Shown: positions 1 through 9,175, numbered from the stretch's first letter. The stretch is 64,000 bases of DNA from Sphingomonas psychrotolerans (GCF_002796605.1 NZ_CP024923.1:1922001-1986000), one strand, 5' to 3'. Notes: generated from the sequence alone by a model not told the origin. Numbers and translations: made by a program.

Positions 1-748
<748 letters not shown>

Positions 749-756
749 TACATCAA

Positions 757-782
757 CTCCCCTCCCTGCTTGGGGGGAGGGG
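757..782. repeat. CCCTCCC/GGGAGGG palindrome, copy 1
   Basis: A short GC-rich palindrome (CCCTCCC, loop, GGGGAGGG) lies between katG and fliX. Similar palindromes occur directly after stop codons at 8977, 12557 and 61117. It lacks a T-run on either strand, so it is a small dispersed repeat rather than an obvious terminator. Confidence 0.5.
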
Positions 783-793
783 AAAAGTAGAAA

Positions 794-1210
794 TCAGGCC
801 TGAACGTCGAACTTCGCGAGTTCGACGCGGACGCGCAGATCGATGTCGGACAGGATGCCGGCCAGCACCGGATCGTCCGACGGCTCCAGATTTTCCGACC
901 ATTCGACGATCTCGCGCAGCCGCTCGACACTGGGCGTCCCGGTCGCCAGCTCCTTGTGGAGCTTGTCGAGCGCGTTGATGCCGCGCTCGGCATCCACCGC
1001 CTGCTTGCGGCGCCGCTCGATCGAGGGATCGGCGGCTGCGAGCGTCACCAACATCGCCACCGACGGCACGGGCTGGTTCGGGCCGGCGCCCTGCATCGGC
1101 ATCGGCCGCGCGACGGCCTCCTCTTCGGCCACCGGAAAGCCGGGCGCGGTCTTGGGCAGCGCCGCCAGCAGGCTGCGTGCCATCAGCGGCGTAAGGCTGT
1201 CGATGCGCAC
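794..1210 (-). CDS. fliX: FliX-like class II flagellar assembly regulator
   Basis: This 138-residue protein has the FliX layout: a proline-rich, poorly conserved N-terminal half, then a helical region with a KLHKELATG segment and the C-terminal signature SDIDLRVRVELAKF. In Caulobacter, FliX couples assembly of the early basal body to FlbD activity and binds FlbD directly. It starts with GTG at 1210, preceded by GAGGAC. It is divergent from flgI, the same arrangement as in Caulobacter. Because the FlbD encoded here has degenerate ATPase motifs, FliX may control its DNA binding rather than ATP-driven activation; that is inference. Confidence 0.8.
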   Translation of the reverse strand: MRIDSLTPLMARSLLAALPKTAPGFPVAEEEAVARPMPMQGAGPNQPVPSVAMLVTLAAADPSIERRRKQAVDAERGINALDKLHKELATGTPSVERLREIVEWSENLEPSDDPVLAGILSDIDLRVRVELAKFDVQA

Positions 1211-1250
1211 GAAATCAGGTCCTCTCGGCCCGCATTGGCCACCTTTCCTC

Positions 1251-1256
1251 TATAAG
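1251..1256 (+). promoter_or_regulatory. YCTATAAT-type box upstream of flgI (TATAAG variant)
   Basis: CTCTATAAG lies 38 bases before the flgI start, in the fliX-flgI divergent gap. It is one of twelve boxes of the form YCTATAAT seen upstream of flagellar and neighbouring regulatory genes. I see no -35 hexamer. Confidence 0.5.
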
Positions 1257-1293
1257 AAAGTTACCGCGGTTTTTCCACTTAGTCTGAGGGTTT

Positions 1294-2397
1294 ATGCAGC
1301 GCATCGCCGCTTCGTTCCTGCTCCCGCTGCTGGCGTTGGTCGCCAGCCCGTATGCGCTTGCGCAGACGCGGATCAAAGACATCGTCGATGTCGAGAATGT
1401 CCGCGAGAACCAGCTCGTCGGTTATGGCCTCGTCGTCGGCCTCGCCGGCACCGGTGACCGCATGCGCAACGCACCCTTCACCGAGGAATCGATGCAGGCG
1501 ATGCTCGAGCGCATGGGCGTCAACATCCGCGGCACCAACATGCGCACGCAGAACGTCGCGGCGGTCTCGATCACCGCGACCATGCCGCCCTTCTCGCGCT
1601 CGGGATCGCGGATCGACGTCCAGGTCTCGGCACTGGGCGACGCGTCCAGCCTGCAGGGCGGCACGCTGATCGCGTCGTCGCTACGCGCTCTCGACGGCGA
1701 GATCTACGCTGTCGCGCAGGGCCAGGTCGCCGTTTCCGGCTTCAAGGGCCAGGGCGCCGCCGCGAGCGTCAGCCGCGGCGTGACCACATCGGCGCGCGTC
1801 GCCGGCGGTGCCATCGTCGAGCGCGAAGTGCCCTATTCGCTGCAATCGGCGACCAGCCTCAAGCTCGCCCTCAAGAACCCCGATTTCGCCACCGCCGATC
1901 GCATCGCCGGCGCGATCAACGGCAAATATCCAGGTAGCGCGCAAGTGCTCGATCCGGGCACGGTGCAACTCCAGCCGACCACCAACTTCGTCGGCAACGT
2001 CATCGATCTCGTCACCCGCGTCGGCGACCTCGAGATCAAGGTCGACCAACCGGCACGCGTCGTCATCAACGAAGCCTCGGGCACCGTCGTGATGAACGCC
2101 GATGTGCGGATCACGCCTGTCGCGATCGCGCAGGGCGGCCTGACCATCACGGTTTCCGAACGCCCGCAGGTCTCGCAGCCCGCGCCGCTGTCGGACGGCC
2201 AGACCACCGTCGTTCCGCGCACCCAGGTGCAGGTCGACGACGGCAACGGCGCCAGCCTCGCTTTGGTCAACGGCGCCTCGCTCCAGTCGCTGGTCAGCGG
2301 ACTCAACACGCTCGGCGTGTCCCCGCGGGACCTGATCACCATCCTTCAGGCCGTAAAGAGCGCCGGTGCGCTCCAGGCCGAGATCGAGGTCCAGTAA
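1294..2397 (+). CDS. flgI: Flagellar P-ring protein FlgI
   Basis: This 367-residue protein forms the P ring in the peptidoglycan layer around the rod. A Sec signal peptide covers residues 1-24 (hydrophobic core SFLLPLLALVASP, cleavage after ALAQ or one residue earlier), followed by the family's mature start TRIKDIVDVENVRENQLVGYG. Length and the NPDFATADRIAGAIN block are typical. It is the first gene of a tight flgI-flgJ-flgN-like operon: its TAA overlaps the next ATG by one base (TAATG). FlgA, the P-ring chaperone, is encoded at 20.2 kb. Confidence 0.97.
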   Translation: MQRIAASFLLPLLALVASPYALAQTRIKDIVDVENVRENQLVGYGLVVGLAGTGDRMRNAPFTEESMQAMLERMGVNIRGTNMRTQNVAAVSITATMPPFSRSGSRIDVQVSALGDASSLQGGTLIASSLRALDGEIYAVAQGQVAVSGFKGQGAAASVSRGVTTSARVAGGAIVEREVPYSLQSATSLKLALKNPDFATADRIAGAINGKYPGSAQVLDPGTVQLQPTTNFVGNVIDLVTRVGDLEIKVDQPARVVINEASGTVVMNADVRITPVAIAQGGLTITVSERPQVSQPAPLSDGQTTVVPRTQVQVDDGNGASLALVNGASLQSLVSGLNTLGVSPRDLITILQAVKSAGALQAEIEVQ

Positions 2398-2684
2398 TGA
2401 ACGAACTCAACGCCCTCTCAGCGACCGCGGCTGCCGCTCCCGTCCGCAAGGTCGACCCGAAGAACGCCGAAACCGCCAAGGAATTCGAAGCGATGTTCCT
2501 CGGCCAGATGACCAAGATGATGCTCGAAAGCGTCGACAAGGGCGAGATCAACGGCGGCGCCGGCGAAGAGATGTTCAAGGGCGTGCTGGCCGAGAAGCTC
2601 GGCACCGAGATGGCGAATCGCGGCGGCATCGGCCTTGCACCCGCCGTGCTCGAATCGATCCTCAAGCTCCAGCAGGGAAAATAA
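2397..2684 (+). CDS. flgJ: FlgJ, rod-binding (rod cap) domain only
   Basis: This 95-residue protein corresponds to the N-terminal rod-binding domain of FlgJ (KEFEAMFLGQMTKMMLESV, then GEEMFKGVLAEKLGTEMA). It would cap the growing rod during assembly. The peptidoglycan hydrolase domain of enterobacterial FlgJ is absent, as is usual in alphaproteobacteria. A separate muramidase-like protein at 34895-35944 is the likely partner that opens the cell wall. Start and stop both overlap their neighbours by one base, so translation is coupled. Confidence 0.93.
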   Translation: MNELNALSATAAAAPVRKVDPKNAETAKEFEAMFLGQMTKMMLESVDKGEINGGAGEEMFKGVLAEKLGTEMANRGGIGLAPAVLESILKLQQGK

Positions 2685-3106
2685 TGACCGTTCAGCTCAT
2701 CGACGCGATGATCTCGCTCACTGCCCTCATGGAAGAGGAGAGCGAGAAGCTCGCCCGCAAGGCCTATGTGCCCGAACTCGGCGAAATCGCTAACGCGAAG
2801 CTCCGCCTCACCGGCCGCATCGAAGCCGATTTCGCACGCCTGAAGCGCGAGTCCGCCAATTGGGCGGAGAAGCTCGACGAGGAAAGCCGGCTCCAGCTTT
2901 CCGATGCCAGCCGCAACCTGCGCGACGCATCTGCGGTCAACCAGCAGATCCTGTCGCGCCAGATCGAGCTCTCGGTCGAGATGATGGGCGCGATCGCCGC
3001 CGAGGCGCAGCGCCTCACCGGCACCCGCAGCACCACTTATGGCGCGTGCGGCGGACTGGGTGGCATGGACGCCCCTGCCCCGATCTCGATCAACGCGCGG
3101 CTCTAG
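2684..3106 (+). CDS. FlgN-like export chaperone
   Basis: This helical protein of 140 residues starts MTVQLIDAMISLTALMEEES and continues with a long amphipathic helix rich in charged residues (LAEI/KLRLTGRIEADFARLKRES). Size, composition and position resemble FlgN, the cytosolic chaperone that delivers the hook-filament junction proteins FlgK and FlgL to the export gate. It is the last gene of the flgI operon; its ATG overlaps the flgJ stop codon. Sequence conservation in this family is low, so the assignment rests partly on context. Confidence 0.7.
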   Translation: MTVQLIDAMISLTALMEEESEKLARKAYVPELGEIANAKLRLTGRIEADFARLKRESANWAEKLDEESRLQLSDASRNLRDASAVNQQILSRQIELSVEMMGAIAAEAQRLTGTRSTTYGACGGLGGMDAPAPISINARL

Positions 3107-3220
3107 GCGAAATCGCCGCCGGCATTCTGCGTTGAAGCGGTGCTTGCGGCCGATTAGACGAAATCACTTCGACGATGTATGCTGATCTACGGAGTCCTTC
3201 ATGGGTTCCGGAGATCGGTG

Positions 3221-3427
3221 ATGAAGCTCCTGCAACTGCCGCGTTGTCTGTTCGGACTGCACCAACGCGACAGGCGCCGCGCCCGGCATGACGGCCCGTT
3301 CGTGCGCAGCCACTGCATCGGCTGCGGCAGGGCCATGGTCAAGGACAGTCGCGGCTGGCACCTGGACGATGCCGCGGCGCCCGACGCAGGCGAGCGAGCA
3401 GCTTCTTCCGGAACCGACGGCGGATAA
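3221..3427 (+). CDS. Small CxxC protein, unknown function
   Basis: This 68-residue basic protein has a Shine-Dalgarno GGAGAT five bases before ATG. Its core contains one CIGC pair in the context SHCIGCGRAMVKDSRGWHL, reminiscent of half a zinc ribbon. The N-terminus (MKLLQLPRCLFGLHQRDRR) is amphipathic and arginine-rich. I do not recognise a named family. It lies between the flgI operon and a frame-broken secreted ORF and has no YCTATAAT box. Confidence 0.5.
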   Translation: MKLLQLPRCLFGLHQRDRRRARHDGPFVRSHCIGCGRAMVKDSRGWHLDDAAAPDAGERAASSGTDGG

Positions 3428-3497
3428 TGTTGAGCGCGGCGCGAAGGCCGCCTCTGCCCCGGATGCAGACGTTGTGACACCTGTTACATTCGGTGCG

Positions 3498-3943
3498 GTG
3501 GGCAAATCAATCAGCGCTACAATAGCCGCGCACCCTCTCGCACGCGCCGGCAGGCCGTCGTGCGCGGCATTGGCACTTGGCCTACTTGCGATATCGAGTT
3601 CGCCCTGTGGGGCGCAGTCGATCGACGAATTGCAGGAACTTCAGGCAGGCACGCAGCGCGCGGTGCAAGAGCTCGACAAGGCGGATATGGAGCTGCTCCG
3701 GTTGCTGGCGAAGATACCGCCGGACTCCCATGGCTACGACTTCCCGATCGCGACAAAATAATTGCCAAGGGCCAATTCGTCGAAATGTGCCTGGGGCGGC
3801 GCTATTCGGCGAGACTGGAGGTCGTGGCCGGGGCCAGTGCCTGTATCTCTGCCGCACTCAAAAAGGCGCCGGAGGAACAGCCGGGTCCCGATTGTCTGGA
3901 GGCGCTTACGCCTTTGAAGCTCGACCCGGATTTCCAAGCATGA
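3498..3943 (+). pseudogene. Secreted protein gene split by a frameshift near 3755
   Basis: One reading frame encodes a signal-peptide-like segment (CAALALGLLAISSSPCGAQ), then a coiled stretch SIDELQELQAGTQRAVQELD, and stops at 3761 after PIATK. The frame one base back continues smoothly as IIAKGQFVEMCLGRRYSARL to a stop at 3943, with similar G/C third positions. The join falls on a run of four A's (ACAAAATAA), so the gene is either broken, mis-sequenced, or read by -1 slippage. A GTG at 3498 is a plausible start. The family is unknown. Confidence 0.35.
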
Positions 3944-3979
3944 GTCGAGCGACCGCTTTCCACTCTACCCGGTCCGAAA

Positions 3980-4387
3980 TCAGCCGCCGCGGCCGCCCAC
4001 CGCGGTTTTCAGCATCGACATCTGCTTGCGGTACAGCCCGGTCATCGCCTGGAAGTCGGCCTGGATCTCGCCCATCTTGAGCAATTGGTCTTCGAGCGTC
4101 ACATTGTTGCCGTCGGGCTTGGTCTCGGTGATGTCCTTGTCGAAGATCAGCCCGCTGCCCGCCGGCTGGATCGCGCCGAGGCTCTTCATCCGTTCGGTCA
4201 GCTGCACCCGCGGCGCGGCAACCACGCCACTGCCGCCGATCAGCGCCGCGAAGCTCGGCTCGGAGACCTCGCGGGCCTTGTAGCCCGGTGTCTCGCTGTT
4301 CGCGATGTTCTGCGCGACGACGCGCTGCCGCTCGGACAGGTTCTGCATCCGGGTGCGCAAGCCGTCGAGGATCGGGGGCGTATTCAT
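3980..4387 (-). CDS. flgB: Flagellar proximal rod protein FlgB
   Basis: This 135-residue protein has the rod-family N-terminal motif: SERQRVVAQNIANSETPGYK places the ANxxNxxTPGYK signature near residues 22-34. The C-terminal helix ends FQAMTGLYRKQMSMLKTAV. FlgB forms the cell-proximal rod above the MS ring. It starts six bases after the stop of the large beta-propeller gene and is probably co-transcribed with it. In most alphaproteobacteria flgB is followed by flgC and fliE; here the next DNA holds only the unrelated + strand ORFs, so flgC and fliE must lie elsewhere. Confidence 0.93.
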   Translation of the reverse strand: MNTPPILDGLRTRMQNLSERQRVVAQNIANSETPGYKAREVSEPSFAALIGGSGVVAAPRVQLTERMKSLGAIQPAGSGLIFDKDITETKPDGNNVTLEDQLLKMGEIQADFQAMTGLYRKQMSMLKTAVGGRGG

Positions 4388-4392
4388 GACGA

Positions 4393-7170
4393 TCAGAATC
4401 CCAGAGTGGAGGAGGCGCCGGAATTGAGCCGGTTCAGCGCCGCCTGGTAATTGGCCAGCTGCGCGCTCTCGCGCGCAGTCGATTGGGTGCCGGTGATGGG
4501 TTTCTTGACCCCGTCGGCGAGCCTCGCCTTCCCGTCGTCCCAATAAAGCGAGCGATAGGCGGTCTGCGTCATCGAGATCCCCTCTTCGATCTTCTTCATT
4601 GCGATCTTCGCGTTGTCGAGAGTTGAGAGGCTCAGCGCCTCGCTGAGGTCCATGCCGAAATTGCCACCCGGGCGGACCTTGGGTGCGCCGCTCGGCAGCA
4701 TCGCCTGCGTGGCGATCCGCTGCGGCTCGATACCCAGCTTGGCGAGCGCGTCGGTATCGGTGCCGCCGGGGATGAGCTCGAGATCGTGGCCGGGCTTCAT
4801 CGTTACGCGCAGCTGCTGGACGCCGTCGAGCATGGTCGCGGTGACCGTGCCCTTGGAGGCGCCGATCATTCCCTGCACCCGCGCGGCAATCGTCTTGAGC
4901 GTGTCGCCCGCCTCGATCGAGACCTTGCGGACCGCGCCGCTATCGGCCTTGATCGAGAAAAAGTCGCCCGCGCGCAAAGTCGTCTGGGTGGTCAGCTTGT
5001 CCGACACTGCGGGATTGATCGTGCCGCGGCCGAAGCCGAGCGCGGAGATCGCATTCGCGCCGCCCTTGTCGGCGGCGATGCGGACCGGCTCGGTACGCAG
5101 CAGCGCCTGGCCGAACTGGCTGGTGCTCGCGATCGCGCCGGTGGCGGCGTCGATCCGCGCGACGAAGCCGTCGGTCGGCCCACGGCGCGGCGCGGCGAGA
5201 TCGCCGGTGGTGCGGCCGCCGGCATAAAGTTCGTTGCCGAGGAAGGCGACGCTGTCGACCTGATCGTCGGCCGCGGAGCCGAGATAGGTCACGCTGGCGC
5301 CCGACAAACCGGCATCGATCCGCGCGACGAAACCGTCGCGATCGGCGCTCTTCGTGTTGACCTGCGCGCCGGTGAGCGCCGAGCTGGTCGCGCCGCCGAC
5401 CGCGATGGTGCCGTCGGCAGCCACCGCGATCGCGCGGACATCGGCGGTGCCGAGATTGATGCTGGCGAGATCGGTCGACAGCGACGATGCGCTCATCTTG
5501 CGCACCGAGGCGTTGCCGCCCTGGCTGACCACGGCCAGCAGATTGCCGTCCTGATCCATCGCGAGGGCGTTGATCGAGTCGGAGCCCGCGCCGGCGATGG
5601 TGCGGCGCTCCGCGAGCTTGCCCGTGGCATCGATCCGCGCGACGAAGGCGTCGCCGCCGCCGCTGGCGGAGCGCCCGCCGACATATACCGAGCCATCGGC
5701 GCCGACCGCCACGGCCTTGGCAGCATCGGTACCGACCGAGCGGATGACGGTCGAGAATTTCTCGTCGCCATTGGCGGCATATTTGGCGACGACCATGTCG
5801 CCATCGGCCGAAGTCGCGCCGTTGAAGCTGCCGGTAACGGTGCCCGCGACGACGATGCTGCCATCGGCGCCGATCGACACTGCGGCGCCGGTCGAGGAAC
5901 CACTGGCGCCGAGGCTGCGCTGCCAGACGACATTGCCCACCCCGTCCATCTTGGTGAGGAAGAGGTTGTTGTCGCCGTCGGACTGGTTGGCGCCGAGATC
6001 GCCCGCTGTAGTGCCGACGACATAGCTGTTGCCCTGCCCGTCGGTGACCATCGCGGCAGCGTCGGTCTTGGCGTAGACGTTGCTCGTCTTGGTCGTGCTG
6101 GTCTTGACCTTGCCGTCCATGTCGGTGGCCGTGGTGGTGATCGTGGTGGTCTTGCCCGCCATCGTGTTCTGCGCGGTCGCCTCGCGGTCGAGCGCCGAGA
6201 TCGTGCCCATCGACACCTTGGTATTGGTGCCGGTGGGATCGTTGAGGCGAAACACCTGCGTCGCGGTGGGCGCGTCGAGCGCGGTCTGCCCGGTCGCAAC
6301 TACCAGTGAATCCTTGGCGCCGATCTGGTCGAGCGACACTTGCTCGAGGCCGTCGGGCGTCTCGAGCTTCAGCGCCCATTTGCCGTCGCTATAGACCGGC
6401 TCGAACCGCGCCGACCAGCGCGTAACCGGCTCGCCCTTGGCGTCGAGCCTAGGCGTTCCATCGGTGTTGTAGACCAATGTCGAGCTGATCGCGCTGTTGA
6501 GCTGAGACACCAGCGAGTTGAGCGTCGGCGGCTGGGTGCCTTGCGACAGATCGACGGTGAACGTCTCATTGAGCGTCCCGCGGCCGACCTTGACGGTGAA
6601 CTGCTCCTGCCCGGTGAGATTGGGAAGTGGGTCCGAGCGCAGCTTGACCAGCCCCTCGCCCTGGGTCTCATAGGCCCTGGTTGCGGCGAGCTTGCTGGAC
6701 TGCGCGCTCGAGGCGGGCTTGCCGAAGGAGAGGTTCACCTTGTCGGACGGCGCGGTGGTCAGATAGGCCTGCAGGTCCGCGAGGCCCTTGGCGAAGGACT
6801 TCTCATATTGGGCGCGCTGCGCCGTGGAGGCGGTCTTCACGGTGGCTGCCTCGGCGAGGACGCGCAGCTTTTCGAGCGCCTTATAGGCAGTGAAGCTGGT
6901 CTTGAGGTCGTCGGGCAGGATCTGGGTGCCGCTGTTCGTCTTGTCGATGATCGTCTTCGACGCGAGGATCGACGCGAGCTGGGCCGATACCGAAGTCCCC
7001 TTGGTCGGTTCCTTCCACGGCGGGGTGGTCGCGGCGAGCGTGAACTGCGCCTTGGCGAGGCGGACAGCCTTGCTGTCATACGGGATCGCAGTGAAGGCCG
7101 TCGAGAAGACCGAAGAGTCTCCCGTCAACAGGCTCAACCCCATGAGGCTACCTGATAAATTAACTGTCAT
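4393..7170 (-). CDS. Large flagellar-cluster protein with SBBP beta-propeller repeats (possibly FlaEY-like)
   Basis: This 925-residue protein has no signal peptide. Residues 1-150 are helical. Next come a segment EQFTVKVGRGTLNETFTVDL and a TLNSLVSQLNSAI helix, like the flagellin/FliD hook-IN motif. From about 330 to 700 there are at least five SBBP-type propeller blades, each with a DGxGNxYVVG strand and an FVARIDATG strand. A second hook-IN-like segment follows (FSIKADSGAVRKVSIEAGD), then a helical C-terminus. It starts at ATG 7170 opposite fliG and is followed directly by flgB. Large Caulobacter FlaEY is a possible relative; I recall its size only and cannot confirm homology. It may be a secreted filament- or hook-associated protein. 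Confidence 0.7.
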   Translation of the reverse strand: MTVNLSGSLMGLSLLTGDSSVFSTAFTAIPYDSKAVRLAKAQFTLAATTPPWKEPTKGTSVSAQLASILASKTIIDKTNSGTQILPDDLKTSFTAYKALEKLRVLAEAATVKTASTAQRAQYEKSFAKGLADLQAYLTTAPSDKVNLSFGKPASSAQSSKLAATRAYETQGEGLVKLRSDPLPNLTGQEQFTVKVGRGTLNETFTVDLSQGTQPPTLNSLVSQLNSAISSTLVYNTDGTPRLDAKGEPVTRWSARFEPVYSDGKWALKLETPDGLEQVSLDQIGAKDSLVVATGQTALDAPTATQVFRLNDPTGTNTKVSMGTISALDREATAQNTMAGKTTTITTTATDMDGKVKTSTTKTSNVYAKTDAAAMVTDGQGNSYVVGTTAGDLGANQSDGDNNLFLTKMDGVGNVVWQRSLGASGSSTGAAVSIGADGSIVVAGTVTGSFNGATSADGDMVVAKYAANGDEKFSTVIRSVGTDAAKAVAVGADGSVYVGGRSASGGGDAFVARIDATGKLAERRTIAGAGSDSINALAMDQDGNLLAVVSQGGNASVRKMSASSLSTDLASINLGTADVRAIAVAADGTIAVGGATSSALTGAQVNTKSADRDGFVARIDAGLSGASVTYLGSAADDQVDSVAFLGNELYAGGRTTGDLAAPRRGPTDGFVARIDAATGAIASTSQFGQALLRTEPVRIAADKGGANAISALGFGRGTINPAVSDKLTTQTTLRAGDFFSIKADSGAVRKVSIEAGDTLKTIAARVQGMIGASKGTVTATMLDGVQQLRVTMKPGHDLELIPGGTDTDALAKLGIEPQRIATQAMLPSGAPKVRPGGNFGMDLSEALSLSTLDNAKIAMKKIEEGISMTQTAYRSLYWDDGKARLADGVKKPITGTQSTARESAQLANYQAALNRLNSGASSTLGF

Positions 7171-7197
7171 CGGATCCGCACCTTTCCCCCATGCTCC

Positions 7198-7203
7198 TAT
7201 AAT
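7198..7203. promoter_or_regulatory. Symmetric YCTATAATAG box in the fliG / beta-propeller divergent gap
   Basis: GCTCCTATAATAGACG reads as CCTATAAT on the + strand (towards fliG) and as TCTATTAT on the - strand (towards the beta-propeller gene and flgB). The near-symmetry could serve both directions from one site. No -35 hexamer is evident on either strand. Confidence 0.5.
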
Positions 7204-7261
7204 AGACGAGACTGCGTACTTTCCCGTGCGTAGCTCCGCATTTTTCTGCGAGGGGTCCAGA

Positions 7262-8296
7262 ATGAGCTTGATGGCGCCGATTGCCGAGCCGGTCGAACTG
7301 AAGAAGTACAGCGGTCCGCAGCGCGCGGCAGCGCTGATGCTGGCGCTGGGCAAGCAGCATGGCGCGCCGATCTGGGAGCAGCTGACCACGGACGAGATCA
7401 AGGAGCTTTCCTCCACGATCGCCGGGCTCGGCCGCATTCCGTCGCAGGTGGTCGAGCATCTGCTCATCCAGTTCACTGGCGAAGTCGCATCGATGGCCTC
7501 GCTCCACGGCAGCTACGAGACCACCGAGCGGCTGCTCGGCGGGATCCTGGGGAGCGACAAGGTCAAGGAGATCATGGAAGACATCCGCGGTCCTTCGGGC
7601 CGCACGATGTGGGACAAGCTCTCCAACGTCAGCGAGTCCGTGCTCGCCGGCGCGCTCAAGCACGAATATCCGCAGACCGTCGCCGTGATCCTTTCCAAGC
7701 TGCGCCCCGATCATGCCGCGCGGGTGATCGCCGAGCTGCCACGCGAATTCTCGGTCGACGTGGTGATGCGCATGCTGCGCATGGAGACCGTCCAGAAGGA
7801 CGTGATCAACCAGGTCGAGGCGACGCTGAAGAGCGAGTTCATGACGAACCTGTCGCGCTCGCAAAAGCGCGATCCGCACGAGGCGATGGCCGAATTGTTC
7901 AACTCGCTCGACCGCTCGACCGAAGAGGCGATGCTGACTGCCCTCGACAACAAGGCGCCGGAAAGCGCCGAGCGTATCCGCGCTCTGATGTTCACTTTCG
8001 AGGATCTCGCCAATCTGTTGCCAGCGGCGATCTCGATCATCGTCCGCAATGCCGACAAGCGCGAAATGGCGCTGGCACTCAAGGGTGCGCCGGATGTGCT
8101 CAAACAGATGTTCTTCGGCGCGATGACCGAGCGCGCGTCCAAGCTGATGCGCGAGGACATGGCGGCGATGGGCCCGATCCGCGCACGCGATTGCGAAGAG
8201 GCGCAGTCCTCGCTCGTCCGGCTGGCCAAGAACCTCGCCGATCGCGGCGAGATCCTGCTCGTCGATCCCAAGTCCGACGATGCGATGATCATTTGA
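7262..8296 (+). CDS. fliG: Flagellar motor switch protein FliG
   Basis: FliG has 344 residues. It couples the stator to the rotor and sits on the MS ring under FliM. The N-terminal domain (YSGPQRAAALMLALG), the middle EHPQ-like patch (KHEYPQTVAVILSKL, residues about 125-139) and a C-terminal charged helix (FEDLANLLPAAISIIVRNADKREMALALKG) are all present in order. The ATG at 7262 follows GAGGGG by five bases. It is paired with fliH and followed by a strong terminator, whereas in Caulobacter fliG follows fliF. Confidence 0.97.
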   Translation: MSLMAPIAEPVELKKYSGPQRAAALMLALGKQHGAPIWEQLTTDEIKELSSTIAGLGRIPSQVVEHLLIQFTGEVASMASLHGSYETTERLLGGILGSDKVKEIMEDIRGPSGRTMWDKLSNVSESVLAGALKHEYPQTVAVILSKLRPDHAARVIAELPREFSVDVVMRMLRMETVQKDVINQVEATLKSEFMTNLSRSQKRDPHEAMAELFNSLDRSTEEAMLTALDNKAPESAERIRALMFTFEDLANLLPAAISIIVRNADKREMALALKGAPDVLKQMFFGAMTERASKLMREDMAAMGPIRARDCEEAQSSLVRLAKNLADRGEILLVDPKSDDAMII

Positions 8297-8297
8297 G

Positions 8298-8972
8298 ATG
8301 GGCATGAACTTCCAGACCGTCGAGCGCTTCGCCTTCGACCGCATCTTCTCGACTCCGGCGAGCGAGAGCGCGACGATCCCGAGCGGCGACATGCTGCTCG
8401 AGATCTCGGCGCTGCGTGCCGAGCTCGCCTTGCTGCGCGCGGACGTGGACGCACAGCTGAACCTTGCCCGCGCCGAAGGCTTCGAGGCCGGGATCGCCCA
8501 GGCGCGCGCCGAGCGCGAAGTCGCGCTGCTCAGCGCGGTCGATGCGCTCCACGCCGGAATCGAGGCGCTCGACGAGCGCTTCGAGGACGTGTCGAAGCGA
8601 GTCAGCGGCGAAGCCACCGAGATCGCGCTCGCCGCCGCCGACATGATGGCCGGCCGCGCGATCGAGACCGCGCCTGCCGAGACGATCGACGCGGCGATCG
8701 GCCGGGCGCTCAGCCAGGTCGCCCGCGGCACCGAACTCGAGATCCGGGTCCATCCCGACCTCATCGAAGCAATCGAGGCGCGCATCGCCGAGCGCCAGTC
8801 CAAGGATCGCCGCAAGCTCAACCTGATGGTGATCGGCGATGTGACCGTCGCGATCGGCGATGCGCTGATCGGCTGGGAACAAGGCGGCCTCGCCCTCGAC
8901 GCGAACGCCCGCCGCCAGGCGGTCATGAACGAGCTCGAGACGCTGCTGCCAACGGCCGCCGGCGCGAACTGA
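8298..8972 (+). CDS. fliH: Flagellar export ATPase regulator FliH
   Basis: This 224-residue protein (the Caulobacter counterpart is called FlbE) has an N-terminal linker, a long central helix (EISALRAELALLRADVDAQLNLARAEGFEAGIAQA) and a C-terminal domain with the LEIRVHPDLIEAIEARI strand-helix typical of FliH/YscL. FliH dimerises, binds and restrains the FliI ATPase, and docks it on the C ring. It begins one base after the fliG stop. FliI and FliJ are encoded 25 kb downstream. Confidence 0.85.
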   Translation: MGMNFQTVERFAFDRIFSTPASESATIPSGDMLLEISALRAELALLRADVDAQLNLARAEGFEAGIAQARAEREVALLSAVDALHAGIEALDERFEDVSKRVSGEATEIALAAADMMAGRAIETAPAETIDAAIGRALSQVARGTELEIRVHPDLIEAIEARIAERQSKDRRKLNLMVIGDVTVAIGDALIGWEQGGLALDANARRQAVMNELETLLPTAAGAN

Positions 8973-8976
8973 CATT

Positions 8977-8996
8977 CCTCTCCCTTTCGGGGAGGG
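8977..8996. repeat. CCTCTCCC/GGGAGGG palindrome, copy 2
   Basis: A short palindrome directly after the fliH stop codon, preceded by the heptamer GACATTC that also precedes the copy at 12557. It is a member of the small CCCTCCC family seen at 757 and 61117. Confidence 0.4.
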
Positions 8997-9010
8997 ATCA
9001 GGGTGGATAG

Positions 9011-9041
9011 AAAAGGCCGGGCTCGATGCCCGGCCTTTTCT
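9011..9041 (+). terminator. Rho-independent terminator of fliG-fliH
   Basis: AAAAGGCCGGGC, a five-base loop TCGAT, then GCCCGGCCTTTTCTTG: a perfect 12-bp stem with a T-rich tail. It separates the fliGH unit from the fliF unit. Confidence 0.88.
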
Positions 9042-9148
9042 TGTTCCACGCATTCCGAAGGCTTCCCGGCCTTCGCCGGGTCGCGCCCACTTCCCGTCCG
9101 CCCTTGCACGGGGGTAAGTTCAAACCACTAGGCAAAAAATTCCCACCC

Positions 9149-9161
9149 GGCACAAACTGCC
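9149..9161. promoter_or_regulatory. FlbD-type palindrome upstream of fliF
   Basis: CGGCACAAACTGCCG fits GGCA-N5-TGCC and ends 14 bases before the TATAAT box at 9176. A degenerate second copy (GGCAAAAAATTCC) begins exactly 18 bases upstream at 9131. Similar palindromes lie upstream of fliL, the flagellin and flgE/flbT. Confidence 0.6.
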
Positions 9162-9175
9162 GCCCCCGGCCCCTC

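Noticed and set aside
757..782. The CCCTCCC palindrome as katG terminator
   Set aside because: No T-run follows on either strand, and copies elsewhere lie inside an operon gap.
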